From the NCBI GenBank assembly GCA_965220835.1, contig OZ244842.1, positions 3,782,001-3,846,000 of the forward strand: a DNA stretch of 64,000 bases, given 5' to 3'. Within the stretch, counting starts at the first letter, position 1. Each line of letters starts with the position of its first letter. Source of the stretch: Azophilus sp965220835. GTDB taxonomy: Bacteria > Pseudomonadota > Gammaproteobacteria > Pseudomonadales > Azotimanducaceae. A program made the translations under genes and the position numbers. Positions 7,672 through 16,922 of the stretch are shown here, in pieces. The notes beneath the pieces are model-generated. The model had not been told where the DNA came from. It ran no database searches and saw nothing but the letters and a program-made list of their open reading frames with translations.

Positions 7672-9210
7672 ATGGCCGTGTCGGAGTTGGAGCATTTTGA
7701 CGTCATAATCGTCGGCGCCGGGGTATCCGGCATCGGCGCCGCCTGCCACTTGCGGCGGCAGTGCCCGGACCGGACCTTCGCCATTTTGGAGGGCCGTGAC
7801 GCCATCGGCGGCACTTGGGATCTGTTCCGCTACCCCGGCATACGCTCCGACAGCGACATGCACACCTTCGGCTACAACTTCAAGCCATGGCGCAACCCCA
7901 AGTCGATTGCGGACGGGCCCTCCATTCGCGCCTACGTCCATGAAGCGGCGGCGGAGCATGCCATTGGCCCCCATATCCAGTTTCAGCAGCGGGTTGCCGG
8001 CGCGGCCTGGTCGAGCGCGGACGCCCGCTGGACCGTTGACGTTGAGGACGCCCGGTCCGGGGCCAGGCGCCGCTTGAGCTGCAGCTTCCTGTTCATGTGC
8101 GCGGGCTACTACAGCTACGACCGACCCCACCGGCCGGACTTTCCCGGCATCGAGCAGTTTGAAGGCCCGGTGATCCATCCCCAGCATTGGCCGGAAGGCT
8201 TGGACTACAGCGGCAAGCGCATTGCGGTGATCGGCAGCGGCGCCACCGCCATGACCTTGGTGCCGGCCATGGCCGAGCAGGCGGCCAAGGTGACCATGAT
8301 TCAGCGTTCGCCCACCTACGTGGTGTCCCGCCCGGATCGGGACGCCATCGCCAACGGCTTGCGCAAAGTGCTGCCGGAGCGGCTGGCCTACGCCATCACC
8401 CGCTGGAAGAACGTGTTGCTGCAGCATTACTTCTACCACCGCACCCGAGTGGCGCCTGAGAGGATCAAGGCCAAGCTGCTCGGTCAGGTGCGCAAGCACT
8501 TAGGGGCCGGCTACGACGTGGGCACCCATTTCACGCCGAGCTACCACCCTTGGGACGAGCGCCTGTGCCTGATCCCCAACGCCGACTTGTTCAAGGCCAT
8601 CAATGGGGGCCAAGCGGAAGTGGTCACGGATGGCATCGTCGGCATCACGGCCAACGGCGTGCAACTTGAATCCGGCCGGCAAGTCGAAGCCGACGTCTTG
8701 GTCACCGCCACCGGCTTGACCCTTGAGGTGCTCGGCGGCGTGAAGTTAGAGGTGGATGGCAAGCCGGTGCACTTTCCGGACACCCTCAACTACAAGGGCA
8801 TGATGTACTCCGGAGTGCCCAACCTTGCCAGCGTCTTCGGCTACGTCAACGCCTCCTGGACCCTGCGCGCCGACCTCACCGCCGAGTACGTCTGCCAAGT
8901 GCTTAACCGCATGCGGGAGCTCGGCATGCGCCAATGCATGCCCATGCTCAGCGAAAACGACGGCGACATGGGCATTCAGCCTTGGATTGTCGGCTTCGCC
9001 CCCGGCTACATCGCCCGCGCCATGCACCGCTTCCCAAAGCAGGGCGACCGGGACCCTTGGCGCAACACCCAGAACTACCTGCAGGACCGCAAGATGGTGC
9101 GCCGCGGCATTCTGGAGGATGGCGCGCTGACCTTCAGCAATCCCGTGCCCGGTGCCAGCGAGGCCACCTCGCCGCGTGCCGGGGAGGAATCCACTCGCCA
9201 AGCGGCTTAG
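7672..9210 (+). CDS. Flavin-containing monooxygenase, Baeyer-Villiger type
   Basis: A 512-residue two-dinucleotide-binding-domain flavoprotein. FAD binds at the first GxGxxG (VGAGVSG, residues 14-20); the block GGTWDLFRYPGIRSD is typical of the class; the Baeyer-Villiger fingerprint FxGxxxHxxxWP is met exactly by F163, G165, H169, W173 and P174; a second motif IGSGAT (near 187) binds NADPH. These enzymes insert oxygen next to a ketone or oxidise soft heteroatoms. The ATG at 7672 follows a GAGGTGGATG stretch. It stands alone between divergent and convergent neighbours, so its substrate is not indicated by context. A strong hairpin overlaps its stop codon. Confidence 0.88.
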   Translation: MAVSELEHFDVIIVGAGVSGIGAACHLRRQCPDRTFAILEGRDAIGGTWDLFRYPGIRSDSDMHTFGYNFKPWRNPKSIADGPSIRAYVHEAAAEHAIGPHIQFQQRVAGAAWSSADARWTVDVEDARSGARRRLSCSFLFMCAGYYSYDRPHRPDFPGIEQFEGPVIHPQHWPEGLDYSGKRIAVIGSGATAMTLVPAMAEQAAKVTMIQRSPTYVVSRPDRDAIANGLRKVLPERLAYAITRWKNVLLQHYFYHRTRVAPERIKAKLLGQVRKHLGAGYDVGTHFTPSYHPWDERLCLIPNADLFKAINGGQAEVVTDGIVGITANGVQLESGRQVEADVLVTATGLTLEVLGGVKLEVDGKPVHFPDTLNYKGMMYSGVPNLASVFGYVNASWTLRADLTAEYVCQVLNRMRELGMRQCMPMLSENDGDMGIQPWIVGFAPGYIARAMHRFPKQGDRDPWRNTQNYLQDRKMVRRGILEDGALTFSNPVPGASEATSPRAGEESTRQAA

Positions 9211-9225
9211 GGAACGCCGCTTGGC
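9197..9225. terminator. 10 bp perfect hairpin across the monooxygenase stop codon
   Basis: GCCAAGCGGC and GCCGCTTGGC form a perfect 10 bp stem with a nine-base loop that contains the TAG stop codon. The following bases are C-rich rather than T-rich, so this is not a textbook intrinsic terminator, but a stem of this strength at a gene end is likely to affect termination or mRNA stability. Confidence 0.5.
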
Positions 9226-9367
9226 GCCCGCCCCAAGACAGATTGCCCCCAGCCGAAGTCTGCCGCGATCGGAAACCGCTAAAGCGAATCGCGCGTTAGT
9301 AGCGAAGGCCGCTGCGTCGTCCGTGGGGCAGCCCCCTTAAGCCGCAGAGGCTCGCCCACTGAATCGA

Positions 9368-11191
9368 CTAACGCGAATCGGACGTTCGCGCCGGGGCAAA
9401 GGCAAACAGCAGGTTGCCGGCCATGCGGTCGCCGAACAGATAGCCGGAGTTGACCAGCACGTGGCCGTCGGCGACTACCGGGCCGTCCGCTTCGATTGAG
9501 CCGCCGTGGCCCTCCTCGCCGGACACGGTGACGAACGGGCGGTTGGTGTCGAAGTCCCAGAGCAATTCGCCGTCCGCGGCCCGATAGGCCCGAAGGTGCC
9601 CGTCGAAGGCGCCGGCGAACACTACACCGGGCATGGCGGTGACGGCTGCGGAAAAGCCTGGGTCGCAAGCCGGGCGGTCTTCGGCCGCACAGCCATCCGG
9701 CGCCGGAGCGTACCAAAGGATTTCGCCGTTGGCCGGATCCAAGGCAAACAGCCCCGGCATAGCCTCGCCCTGCTCCAAGCCGGTGAACACGGTGTCGGCG
9801 TTGGGGGCGTAGATGCGCCCCTCGCCGGCCGCCATGCCCCAATGCACGCCCCCGGCAAAGCCACCCCGCCCGATGCGCGTGGTCCACAAGCGCTTGCCGC
9901 CAGCGTCCGGATCCAAGGCGAAAACATGGCCGGATTTCTGCCCGGCCACCAAGATCTGCTTGCCGTCGCCCTGCCGCACCAACATGGGCGGGGCGCCGAT
10001 GTCGAGGTCGGGGCCATTCTCCTCCGGGCAGTTCTCGCCGCCGCCAATGAAGCAGGCCATGTTCCAGGCATCCCCGGCCAAGGCTTGGTGGGACCAAGCG
10101 AGTTCGCCGGAATTCAAGTCAAATGCCAGCACTGCGTCGCTGGTGTCCACGGCCGGTGAGGTATAGGACTCGCCGGTGCCCACATAGAGCCGGCCCCGCT
10201 GAGGGTCCAAGGTGGGGCTGTTCCAAATCGGCGCGCCGGCCGGCGCGAAGCGCTGCACGCCGGTGCTGTTGCTGCCCACCTGTGCGGGCGCTTCGGCGAT
10301 GGAGCGGGCGGTCCAAAGCATGCGGCCATCCTTGGCGTCCACGGCGGTGACGCCGCCTCTGAAGGTGCAGCAGGGATAGCCGGGGTCGGCGGCGCTGGCC
10401 CATTCCTTGGAGGACAGCGGCGCATAGACCCGGCCTTGATGGTAGCGAGGCGATCCAGTCAGGGTCACGTCGGGGTGCGAATCCACCTGCGTTTGCCAGA
10501 TGAGCGTGCCTTCCGCGGACTCCACCGCGTAGAGTGCGCCGCGAATGTCGCCAAAGAAAAGCCGTTGCCCGGACGCATCCGCCGTGACGGCGGAGCGCAC
10601 TTCCACATCCGCCTTGAACGTCCAGTGGGCGCAACCGCTGTCCAAGTCGAGCGCATAGACGGTGCCGTCTTGGCTGCCGACGTAAACCACGCCGCCTTGA
10701 ACGCTTGGCTGGCTGCGGGCGCGGCTGGCGCCGGGGTAGGCGAAGACCCACTTGACCGCCAGCCGGGGCACGTCTTCAGCGTCCAGGCCGGCGATGGCCG
10801 CGGGCACGAAACGCGTGTTCTCCAAATTGAAGCCCCAACCCTTCAAGCGCGGCGGGTTGGGGGGTAGCGGGCTTGGGGATCCGTCGCAGCGCTTCACCGG
10901 CACGGCACCGGGCGTTGCCCCGCCGAGATGGTCGGCCAGCGCCCGCCGCTGGGCATCGCTCAAGCCTTGCGCATGCTCGCGCATCGTTCCTTGGGTGATG
11001 CTGGCGTGAACCCAATCGGCACCCATGATCTGGAAGGTCACCAAGTGCGGTGCCCGCGGCACGTTGCCCTGATGGCAGTGGCTGCAGCGGGCCTCGAAGA
11101 GCTGCGCAGGCGTGGCTGGCTCCGCGGCTTGAGATGCTAGGGAAACCGCGAGCGCGGCCGCCGCAATTGCGGCCAACCAGCGGCGCGTCAA
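9368..11191 (-). CDS. Exported cytochrome c / PQQ-type beta-propeller dehydrogenase (polyvinyl-alcohol-dehydrogenase-like)
   Basis: A 607-residue protein with a signal peptide (residues 1-22), a short c-type cytochrome domain with haem motif CSHCH at 36-40, and a long beta-propeller of PQQ-dehydrogenase repeats (VYALDLDSG, LYAVESAEG, VTAVDAKDG, VLAFDLNSG and others). This order, cytochrome before propeller in one chain, is that of polyvinyl alcohol dehydrogenase and related quinoproteins, which oxidise alcohols in the periplasm and pass electrons to the haem. The start is a TTG whose last two bases are the first two of the TGA stop of the upstream NTF2-like gene, so translation is probably coupled. 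The real substrate is unknown. Confidence 0.85.
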   Translation of the reverse strand: MTRRWLAAIAAAALAVSLASQAAEPATPAQLFEARCSHCHQGNVPRAPHLVTFQIMGADWVHASITQGTMREHAQGLSDAQRRALADHLGGATPGAVPVKRCDGSPSPLPPNPPRLKGWGFNLENTRFVPAAIAGLDAEDVPRLAVKWVFAYPGASRARSQPSVQGGVVYVGSQDGTVYALDLDSGCAHWTFKADVEVRSAVTADASGQRLFFGDIRGALYAVESAEGTLIWQTQVDSHPDVTLTGSPRYHQGRVYAPLSSKEWASAADPGYPCCTFRGGVTAVDAKDGRMLWTARSIAEAPAQVGSNSTGVQRFAPAGAPIWNSPTLDPQRGRLYVGTGESYTSPAVDTSDAVLAFDLNSGELAWSHQALAGDAWNMACFIGGGENCPEENGPDLDIGAPPMLVRQGDGKQILVAGQKSGHVFALDPDAGGKRLWTTRIGRGGFAGGVHWGMAAGEGRIYAPNADTVFTGLEQGEAMPGLFALDPANGEILWYAPAPDGCAAEDRPACDPGFSAAVTAMPGVVFAGAFDGHLRAYRAADGELLWDFDTNRPFVTVSGEEGHGGSIEADGPVVADGHVLVNSGYLFGDRMAGNLLFAFAPARTSDSR

Positions 11192-11658
11192 GGCACCACG
11201 CCCGGTTCGTTGTAGTTCCAGATGTGCTTGAGCACCCGCCAGGATCCGTCCTCCTGGCGGCGCAGCACGTCAAGGAACTTCCGCTGGCTGCTGATGCGCT
11301 CATCGCCGGCCTTGGGCATCCGGTGGATGATGTAGTCGTAGCGGGCGTACGCGAGGTCGCCGTCCACCTCGATCGTGCCGGCGTCAACCACCTCGATCTC
11401 GAATCGGTCCTGTTCGAACACTGGCCCGAGGAACTGCCCGTAGTGGTCGCGCCCCCGGATGGGCGGGGCGTCAGTGGGCAGCAACTCGACATCGGCGTCC
11501 AGGACCGCGAGATAGCCGCCGATGTCACCCGCCTCCACAGCCTGGTTCCACGCTGCCTGCAGGGCGCGGATGGCAGCGGCGTCGGCGGCCGGGTTGGCGG
11601 CGAGTGGCGTGGCGGCAAGCAAGAGCGCTGAACAAATGACCGCTGAAGCTGTTCTCAT
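11188..11658 (-). CDS. Exported NTF2-like (SnoaL/DUF4440-type) protein
   Basis: A 156-residue protein with a signal peptide (MRTASAVICSALLLAATPLAA) and an NTF2-like cone fold: helices at 25-50, then DIGGYLAVLDADVELLP and strands ending in WRVLKHIWNYNEPG. Such domains act as small hydrolases, isomerases or binding proteins. The ATG at 11656-11658 is chosen because GGGAGGAC precedes it at the right spacing; longer readings would bury that site. It overlaps the TTG start of the PQQ-type dehydrogenase, so the two form a two-gene operon and the protein probably assists or follows that oxidation in the periplasm. Confidence 0.8.
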   Translation of the reverse strand: MRTASAVICSALLLAATPLAANPAADAAAIRALQAAWNQAVEAGDIGGYLAVLDADVELLPTDAPPIRGRDHYGQFLGPVFEQDRFEIEVVDAGTIEVDGDLAYARYDYIIHRMPKAGDERISSQRKFLDVLRRQEDGSWRVLKHIWNYNEPGVVP

Positions 11659-11823
11659 GACATTGTCCTCCCACTTCATGTTAGACGCTTGCATGCCAAG
11701 ATGCCATTTGCGGGTCAGGAAACCGCGGAGTGGGGAGTTTGACCGCAAAAACGGCGGGGCGATGTCTTACGCCAAACTTCCGACTTGCCCATAGTTTTGG
11801 CCCTGCGGAGCAGGCCACCATAG

Positions 11824-11843
11824 CGCCTTCGCAACCGAAGGCG
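11824..11843. repeat. Hairpin immediately before the HlyD start
   Basis: CGCCTTCG-CAAC-CGAAGGCG is a perfect 8 bp stem ending seven bases before the GTG of the HlyD-like gene, which has no visible Shine-Dalgarno sequence. A weaker stem, CTGC-GGA-GCAG, lies at 11803-11813. The hairpin may end readthrough transcription or limit initiation at the GTG. Confidence 0.5.
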
Positions 11844-11850
11844 TTACCCC

Positions 11851-13077
11851 GTGTCCCTCTTTCGTCCTGAAGTGTTGGCTGAACGCAAAGCCGAAGGCTG
11901 GGGCTTGGCAGTCACCTCCCGCGCGCCGCGCTTGATGCTGGGAAGCCTGGCCCTGGTGCTGATCGGCTTGCTGGGCATGGCCGCTGTACTCGGCTTGGAC
12001 TATGCTCGCAAGGTCCGCGTCAGCGGCTACCTGGAGCCCGAGGGCGGCATCGCGGAGGTGACCGCTTCCCAGGGCGGCCGCGTGACGGCACTCAACGTCC
12101 GCGAACAGGATCCCGTAGTGCGCGGGCAAGTGCTGGCGGTTCTTGACCATGGCCACTACAGCGAGCAGGGGCGCCAAGTCCATCTTGAGGAGGCCGCCTA
12201 TTTGCGGGCGTCCATTGAACGGCTTGAACGGCGGATGGCCACCGCGGACGAGAGGCGGGCGTCTGACCTGGACGCCGTGCGCGAGGAATTGGCCCATCTG
12301 GGTTTGGCGCGGGGCGCGCTGGCCGAGGAGCTGCGCCTCGCGGAGCAGCGGGAGGCGCTGCGCCGGGTCGCCGATGAGCGGGCGCTTAAACTGCTGGCGG
12401 ACGGCCTGCTCGCCGCCGCCAGCTACGACCAAGAACGCCAAGCCACCCTGAACATCGCCCAAGCCGTGAGCCAACTGCGCCGCGCCATGGCGGACAACCA
12501 GCGGCAGTCGGCCCAAGGGCGCCAAGCCCTTGTGCGGCTTGAACGCGAGCACGAGGCCCAGCGCTTGCAGTTTCAGCAGGAGCAGGCTGACCTGGCTCGA
12601 CGTCTGGCCCGGCTCGCGGAGCAGCGGCAAACCGCGGTGGTGGCGCCCAAGGACGGCGTCGTCGCCTTCGTGCAATTCGCCGTTGGCGACTGGGTGCGCG
12701 CCGAGCAAGTGCTCATGACCGTGGCGCCTGCCGATGGCGCGTCGCAGCTGATCCTGCTGGCCGACGCAGCAGCCGCAGCCGAAATCACTCTGGGTGACGA
12801 AGTGCGCTTCAAAGCGCTGGGCGGGCAGCGAGGGCGCAACCCCATCGGCTCGGCCATCGTTCGCGAAGTCAGCCAAGCACCGCAGAAACCCTATCAACTG
12901 CGCAGTTGGGTGGCGGTGCAGGGGCCGGTGTTTCGGGCCAGGGCTGAGGTGCTGCAGCATCCTGAAGGGCTGGCCGTCAAGGGCGGCCTGCGGGTGGAAG
13001 CCTTCGTCGTCACCGGGTCGCACCGGCTGTGGCGCTGGCTGGTGGAGCCACTGTCTGCCGCCATGGAGGGACTTTAG
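11851..13077 (+). CDS. HlyD-family periplasmic adaptor of an export system
   Basis: A 408-residue membrane-fusion protein. It has a short cytoplasmic start typical of the family (SLFRPEVLAERK), one membrane helix at about residues 28-50, a biotinyl-lipoyl-like half (GGRVTALNVREQDPV), a long coiled coil (about 110-250, full of E, R and L), the second lipoyl half (VVAPKDGVVAF) and a C-terminal beta domain. It links an inner-membrane ABC exporter to an outer-membrane channel. The gene ends directly against the GTG of the C39 peptidase-ABC exporter gene, so they act together. No TolC-type gene is in the window. The GTG start has no clear ribosome-binding site and follows a strong hairpin. Confidence 0.88.
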   Translation: MSLFRPEVLAERKAEGWGLAVTSRAPRLMLGSLALVLIGLLGMAAVLGLDYARKVRVSGYLEPEGGIAEVTASQGGRVTALNVREQDPVVRGQVLAVLDHGHYSEQGRQVHLEEAAYLRASIERLERRMATADERRASDLDAVREELAHLGLARGALAEELRLAEQREALRRVADERALKLLADGLLAAASYDQERQATLNIAQAVSQLRRAMADNQRQSAQGRQALVRLEREHEAQRLQFQQEQADLARRLARLAEQRQTAVVAPKDGVVAFVQFAVGDWVRAEQVLMTVAPADGASQLILLADAAAAAEITLGDEVRFKALGGQRGRNPIGSAIVREVSQAPQKPYQLRSWVAVQGPVFRARAEVLQHPEGLAVKGGLRVEAFVVTGSHRLWRWLVEPLSAAMEGL

Positions 13078-15189
13078 GTGCTCAATCTCAGTTGGATGCG
13101 CAAGGTGCCAGTGATGATGCAGGCTGAAGCCAGCGAGTGCGGCTTAGTGAGCCTGGCCATGACATCCGCCTTTCATGGCCGCCATCTGGACTTGGCCGAC
13201 ATGCGCAGCCGGGGCCTGCTCAGCGCCCGCGGCGCCACGCTCAACGACCTAGCGGCGATGGCGGCTGCGGAAGGCTTTCAGACCCGGGGCCTGCGCCTGG
13301 AGCTCAGCCATCTGACCGAACTTCAAGCCCCCGCCATCCTGCACTGGGACCTCAACCACTTCGTGGTGCTGGTGAAGGCTGGGCCACGCCACGTGCGCAT
13401 TCACGACCCGGCCATGGGGCAGCGCAAGCTGTCCTATGAGGAAGTCTCTCGGCACTTCACCGGCGTCGCCCTGGAGTTGCGGCCCGCCCCCGGGTTCCAA
13501 CTCCAAGCGCCGCCGCCGAGACTGAAGATTTGGCATCTGTGGCGCGGTGCCGGAGCGCTGAACAAGAACCTGCTCGTCATCTTCGCGCTGTCGATGCTGC
13601 TGCAGTTCACGTTGGTCGCGGCACCCTTGCATCTGCAGTGGGCCATAGACCAAGGCGTCGCCCACGCGGACGGGGAGTTGATCGCCTTGCTGGCGTTCGG
13701 CTTCCTCTGTGTGCTGGCCATCCGGCTGGCAGCCCAGTTGCTGCGCGGTTGGCTGATTGCGCGGCTGACCCACATGGTGGCGTTCGAGTTCGCCTGCGAT
13801 CTTCTGGCGCACGTGCTGCGGTTGCCGCTGGATTGGTTTGAAAAGCGCCACCTGGGGGACCTGACCTCCCGGTTCGGCTCCCTTGGCCCGGTTCAGGACG
13901 CCCTGACCCAAGGTCTGGTGACGGTCTGCGTGGACGGTTTCATGGCCTTGGCCATGCTGGTGATGATGCTCGGCTACGATGCGGGGCTGGCGGGCATCGT
14001 GCTCGCGGCCTGCGCCCTGTACTTGCTCGCCAGGCTGGTCCAAATTCCGGCGCTGATGCGGGCGTCAATGGACGAGATCCACGCCGGCGCGAAGGCGGAG
14101 ACCAGCTTTCTGGAGTCCATGCGCTCGATGCCGGCGGTGCGTGCCTACGGCCAGGAGCCCAACCGCTTGGAGCGCTGGCAGAACCATCAAGCCGAAGCGC
14201 TGAACGCCGGCATCCGGCGCGCCAAGCTGCTGTTGATCGGCGATGGCGCGCTGACTCTGATCTTCGGCGTTGAGAGCATTGCCGTGATCTACTTTGGCGC
14301 CAACCACGTCCTCGAAGGGGCCCTCTCCATCGGCATGCTCTACGCTTTCTTGAGCTACAAGAGCAACTTCACGGGCCGCTTCGGCGAACTGATCCGCCAA
14401 GGCTTGGAGTTGCGCCTGCTGCGCGTGCATCTCGAACGGCTGTCGGACCCCTACTCGGCGGTGCCGGAACTGTCGATGAAGGTGCCGCCGGTGCAGCCGG
14501 TCAGCGGTGGCTTGGAACTCGAAGGCGCCGGCTTTCGCTACGGCGAGCGCGAGCCTTGGGTGCTCAAGGACGTGAGCCTGACCGTGCCGGAAGGCGCCTT
14601 CCTAGCTGTCGTCGGGCCCTCCGGAGGCGGCAAGACCACCTTGCTCAAGCTGTTGCTCGGCCAAACTGCGCCCACGCACGGCGAACTGCGCTTGGCCGGC
14701 CGCGCGGTCGATGACGAATGGCGCCAGCGCTATCGGCGCTCGATCGGCGTGGTCCTGCAGGACGATGTCCTGTTCGCTGGCAGCCTGGCGGCCAACCTGT
14801 CCCTGTTCGACCCGGAGCTGGATCTGCAGCGGCTTCAGGAGGCCTGCCGGCTCGCCGCGGTGGATGAGCTCATCGCCAGCTTGCCGATGGGCTTCGAGAC
14901 GCTGGTCGGCGACATGGGCTCCGCCCTTTCCGGTGGCCAAGTGCAGCGTCTGCTGCTCGCCCGCGCCCTCTACCGCCAACCCCGCTTTCTGTTTCTGGAC
15001 GAAGGCACGGCGCACTTGGACCCGGGCAACAAGGCCAGAATTCACGCGGTGATCGCTCAGTTGCCCTGCACCAGAGTGGTTGCCACCCATGATCTCGACC
15101 TAGCCGCTTTGGCCGATGAGGCCTACTGGGTCGACAACGGCGCAGTGCGAGCCATGGATCCTCACGAATTGACCCAGCGGGCCGCCTGA
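13078..15189 (+). CDS. C39 peptidase-containing ABC exporter (bacteriocin/microcin/RTX type)
   Basis: A 703-residue fusion of three parts. The N-terminal C39 cysteine peptidase has Q15 and C21 in the QxExxECG motif, the histidine in ILHWDLNHF and the aspartate in IHDPAMG, so it looks active. Six membrane helices follow (about 165-430), then an ABC ATPase with Walker A GPSGGGKTT, signature LSGGQVQR and Walker B FLFLDEGTAHLD. Active members cut double-glycine leader peptides during export of bacteriocins or other small proteins. Start is a GTG directly after the HlyD stop. No precursor with a double-glycine leader is recognisable nearby, so the cargo must be encoded elsewhere or is too unusual to see. 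Confidence 0.9.
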   Translation: MLNLSWMRKVPVMMQAEASECGLVSLAMTSAFHGRHLDLADMRSRGLLSARGATLNDLAAMAAAEGFQTRGLRLELSHLTELQAPAILHWDLNHFVVLVKAGPRHVRIHDPAMGQRKLSYEEVSRHFTGVALELRPAPGFQLQAPPPRLKIWHLWRGAGALNKNLLVIFALSMLLQFTLVAAPLHLQWAIDQGVAHADGELIALLAFGFLCVLAIRLAAQLLRGWLIARLTHMVAFEFACDLLAHVLRLPLDWFEKRHLGDLTSRFGSLGPVQDALTQGLVTVCVDGFMALAMLVMMLGYDAGLAGIVLAACALYLLARLVQIPALMRASMDEIHAGAKAETSFLESMRSMPAVRAYGQEPNRLERWQNHQAEALNAGIRRAKLLLIGDGALTLIFGVESIAVIYFGANHVLEGALSIGMLYAFLSYKSNFTGRFGELIRQGLELRLLRVHLERLSDPYSAVPELSMKVPPVQPVSGGLELEGAGFRYGEREPWVLKDVSLTVPEGAFLAVVGPSGGGKTTLLKLLLGQTAPTHGELRLAGRAVDDEWRQRYRRSIGVVLQDDVLFAGSLAANLSLFDPELDLQRLQEACRLAAVDELIASLPMGFETLVGDMGSALSGGQVQRLLLARALYRQPRFLFLDEGTAHLDPGNKARIHAVIAQLPCTRVVATHDLDLAALADEAYWVDNGAVRAMDPHELTQRAA

Positions 15190-15197
15190 TACGGGCG

Positions 15198-15683
15198 CTA
15201 AAAGCGCATCACCTCCGCGCTGAGGTCGGCGAGGTTGACTATGCCCACGGCGTTGTGGCCGGCTAGGTGCCCGGCGCACTCGCCGGGGTTGAAGATGGTC
15301 TGCCCCCCTTCCCGCTGCAGCCGGTAGAAGTGGGTGTGGCCGTGCAGGGCCAACTCGTGCTGCGCGCCGAGAAAGCCGTTGAACTCCAGCGGATCGTGCA
15401 CCACGGCGATGCGCCGGCCATGCCAGTGCAGCTCCAGCGGCGGGTCGGCAAACTGGAAGCCGTGCGCGGCAACGGCCCTATCGAGGCTTTCCCGCTCCTG
15501 GTCGTTGTTGCCAAACACGCCGTGCAGAGGCGCCTTGAGGTGGGCAAAGACGTCCAAGGTCTTGGCTTGGGTGATGTCGCCGGTGTGGATCACGCGCTCA
15601 ACGCCGGCAGCGTTGAACAACTCAACAATCCGGGCAACGTTCTTCAGGTTGTTGTGGGTGTCGCTGACGACGCCAATGCGCAT
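15198..15683 (-). CDS. YfcE/MJ0936-type metallophosphoesterase
   Basis: A 161-residue calcineurin-like phosphoesterase. The binuclear metal ligands are in order: D8 and H10 (VSDTH), D36 (HTGD), N60/D61 (GNND), the histidine of VVHDP and the final GHTHF. The size and motif spacing are those of the YfcE family, which hydrolyses simple phosphodiesters in vitro; physiological substrates are mostly unknown. It ends eight bases after the convergent exporter gene and has no operon partner. Confidence 0.88.
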   Translation of the reverse strand: MRIGVVSDTHNNLKNVARIVELFNAAGVERVIHTGDITQAKTLDVFAHLKAPLHGVFGNNDQERESLDRAVAAHGFQFADPPLELHWHGRRIAVVHDPLEFNGFLGAQHELALHGHTHFYRLQREGGQTIFNPGECAGHLAGHNAVGIVNLADLSAEVMRF

Positions 15684-15741
15684 GGAGCACTGAGCGCCCG
15701 CGCATCTCCCATGCGAGATGCGCAGACGCGCTCTTGGGGGC

Positions 15742-16884
15742 TTAGGCCCGTTCTAGGATGTGGATGCCGCAGGCGCTGCCGAGGCCAATCACATGGGTCA
15801 GGCCAATGCGGGCGCCCTCCACCTGCCGTTCGCCGGCTTCGCCGCGCAGGTGGGTGGACACTTCGTAGATGTTGGCAATGCCGGTGGCGCCCAAGGGATG
15901 GCCCTTGGACAGCAGGCCGCCGGAGACATTGACCGGAATGCGGCCGCCGAGCGCGACTTCGCCGTCGTCGATCATGCGCCCGGCTTCGCCATCGCCACAC
16001 AGGCCCAAGTTCTCGTAGTGCAGGATCTCCGCGGTGGCGAAGCAGTCGTGCAGCTCCACAAGGTCGATGTCGTCCGGGCCGAGGCCGGCCATCTCGTAGG
16101 CCGTGGCGGCTGCCTTCCGGGTGCAGGTGTTCACGTCCGGCATCACCAAATCGCGCTCCTGCCAAGGATCCGAGGTCATCACTGACGCACGCACCTTGAC
16201 CGCACGGCCCATCAAGCCGAGCTCCTTGGCTTTCTTCTCCGAGGCGATCACCGCCGCCGCAGAGCCATCAACGTTCACCGAGCACATCAGCTTGGTGTTG
16301 GGGTAGGAGATCATCTCCGCGTTCATCACAGTCTCAAGCGGGGTTTCGATCTGGTACATCGCCTTCGGGTTCATCGTCGAGTGATGGTGGTTCTTCACCG
16401 ACACCTTGGCGAACTGCTCGAAGGTGGTGCCGTACTTGCGGGCGTGCTCCATGCCGGCTTCCGCGAACACCGCGGGCATGGTGCCGGAGCCCAGCAGCCC
16501 CTCCTTGGGGATGCCGGTGGCGCCGCCAGCGCCGCCGAGCAGGCCCTTGCCCATCTGCTCCACGCCAACGGCGAGAACGATGTCGTACAGGCCCGCCTTG
16601 ACCGACGCCCAAGCCTCACGGAAGGCCGTGGCGCCGGTGGCGCAGGCGTTGGAGACGTTGACCACGGTGATGCCGGTCTGGCCAATCTGCTGCAGGATGC
16701 GCTGGCCGACCATGCCGCTGGCTTGGCCGAGGTTGCCGCAGTACAGAGCCTCCATGTCCTGGATGTTGAGGCCGCAATCGTCGAGGGCCATCAACGCCGC
16801 CTCGGCGCCGATGGCGGGCACGGATTTCTCCGGGAAGCGCCCGAACTTGATCATGTCCACGCCAACAACATATGCGTCAGTCAT
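15742..16884 (-). CDS. Thiolase-family acyl-CoA acetyltransferase (SCP2-type)
   Basis: A 380-residue thiolase. The nucleophilic cysteine is C81 in SNACATG, and the C-terminal active-site block SGGLLSKGHPLGATG is intact. The sequence type is the SCP-x/SCP2 thiolase class, whose bacterial members usually need a DUF35 zinc-ribbon partner, and just such a gene (16981-17397) lies directly upstream in the same direction. The pair probably performs the thiolytic step in breakdown of branched or bulky acyl-CoAs (for instance steroid side chains or other non-linear acids) in the cytoplasm. The ATG at 16884 follows a GGAGATTTCAG stretch at the right distance. Confidence 0.9.
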   Translation of the reverse strand: MTDAYVVGVDMIKFGRFPEKSVPAIGAEAALMALDDCGLNIQDMEALYCGNLGQASGMVGQRILQQIGQTGITVVNVSNACATGATAFREAWASVKAGLYDIVLAVGVEQMGKGLLGGAGGATGIPKEGLLGSGTMPAVFAEAGMEHARKYGTTFEQFAKVSVKNHHHSTMNPKAMYQIETPLETVMNAEMISYPNTKLMCSVNVDGSAAAVIASEKKAKELGLMGRAVKVRASVMTSDPWQERDLVMPDVNTCTRKAAATAYEMAGLGPDDIDLVELHDCFATAEILHYENLGLCGDGEAGRMIDDGEVALGGRIPVNVSGGLLSKGHPLGATGIANIYEVSTHLRGEAGERQVEGARIGLTHVIGLGSACGIHILERA

Positions 16885-16922
16885 CTGAAATCTCCTTGGT
16901 TTGGATTCGCTTAACTGCTTTT

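Noticed and set aside
11762..11794. Ten-codon frame (MSYAKLPTCP) before the exporter genes as a possible exported peptide
   Set aside because: Too short for a double-glycine precursor, no leader motif and no properly spaced ribosome-binding site.
11767..13023. A 418-codon antisense frame over the HlyD gene
   Set aside because: Shadow of the HlyD coding sequence with low-complexity composition.
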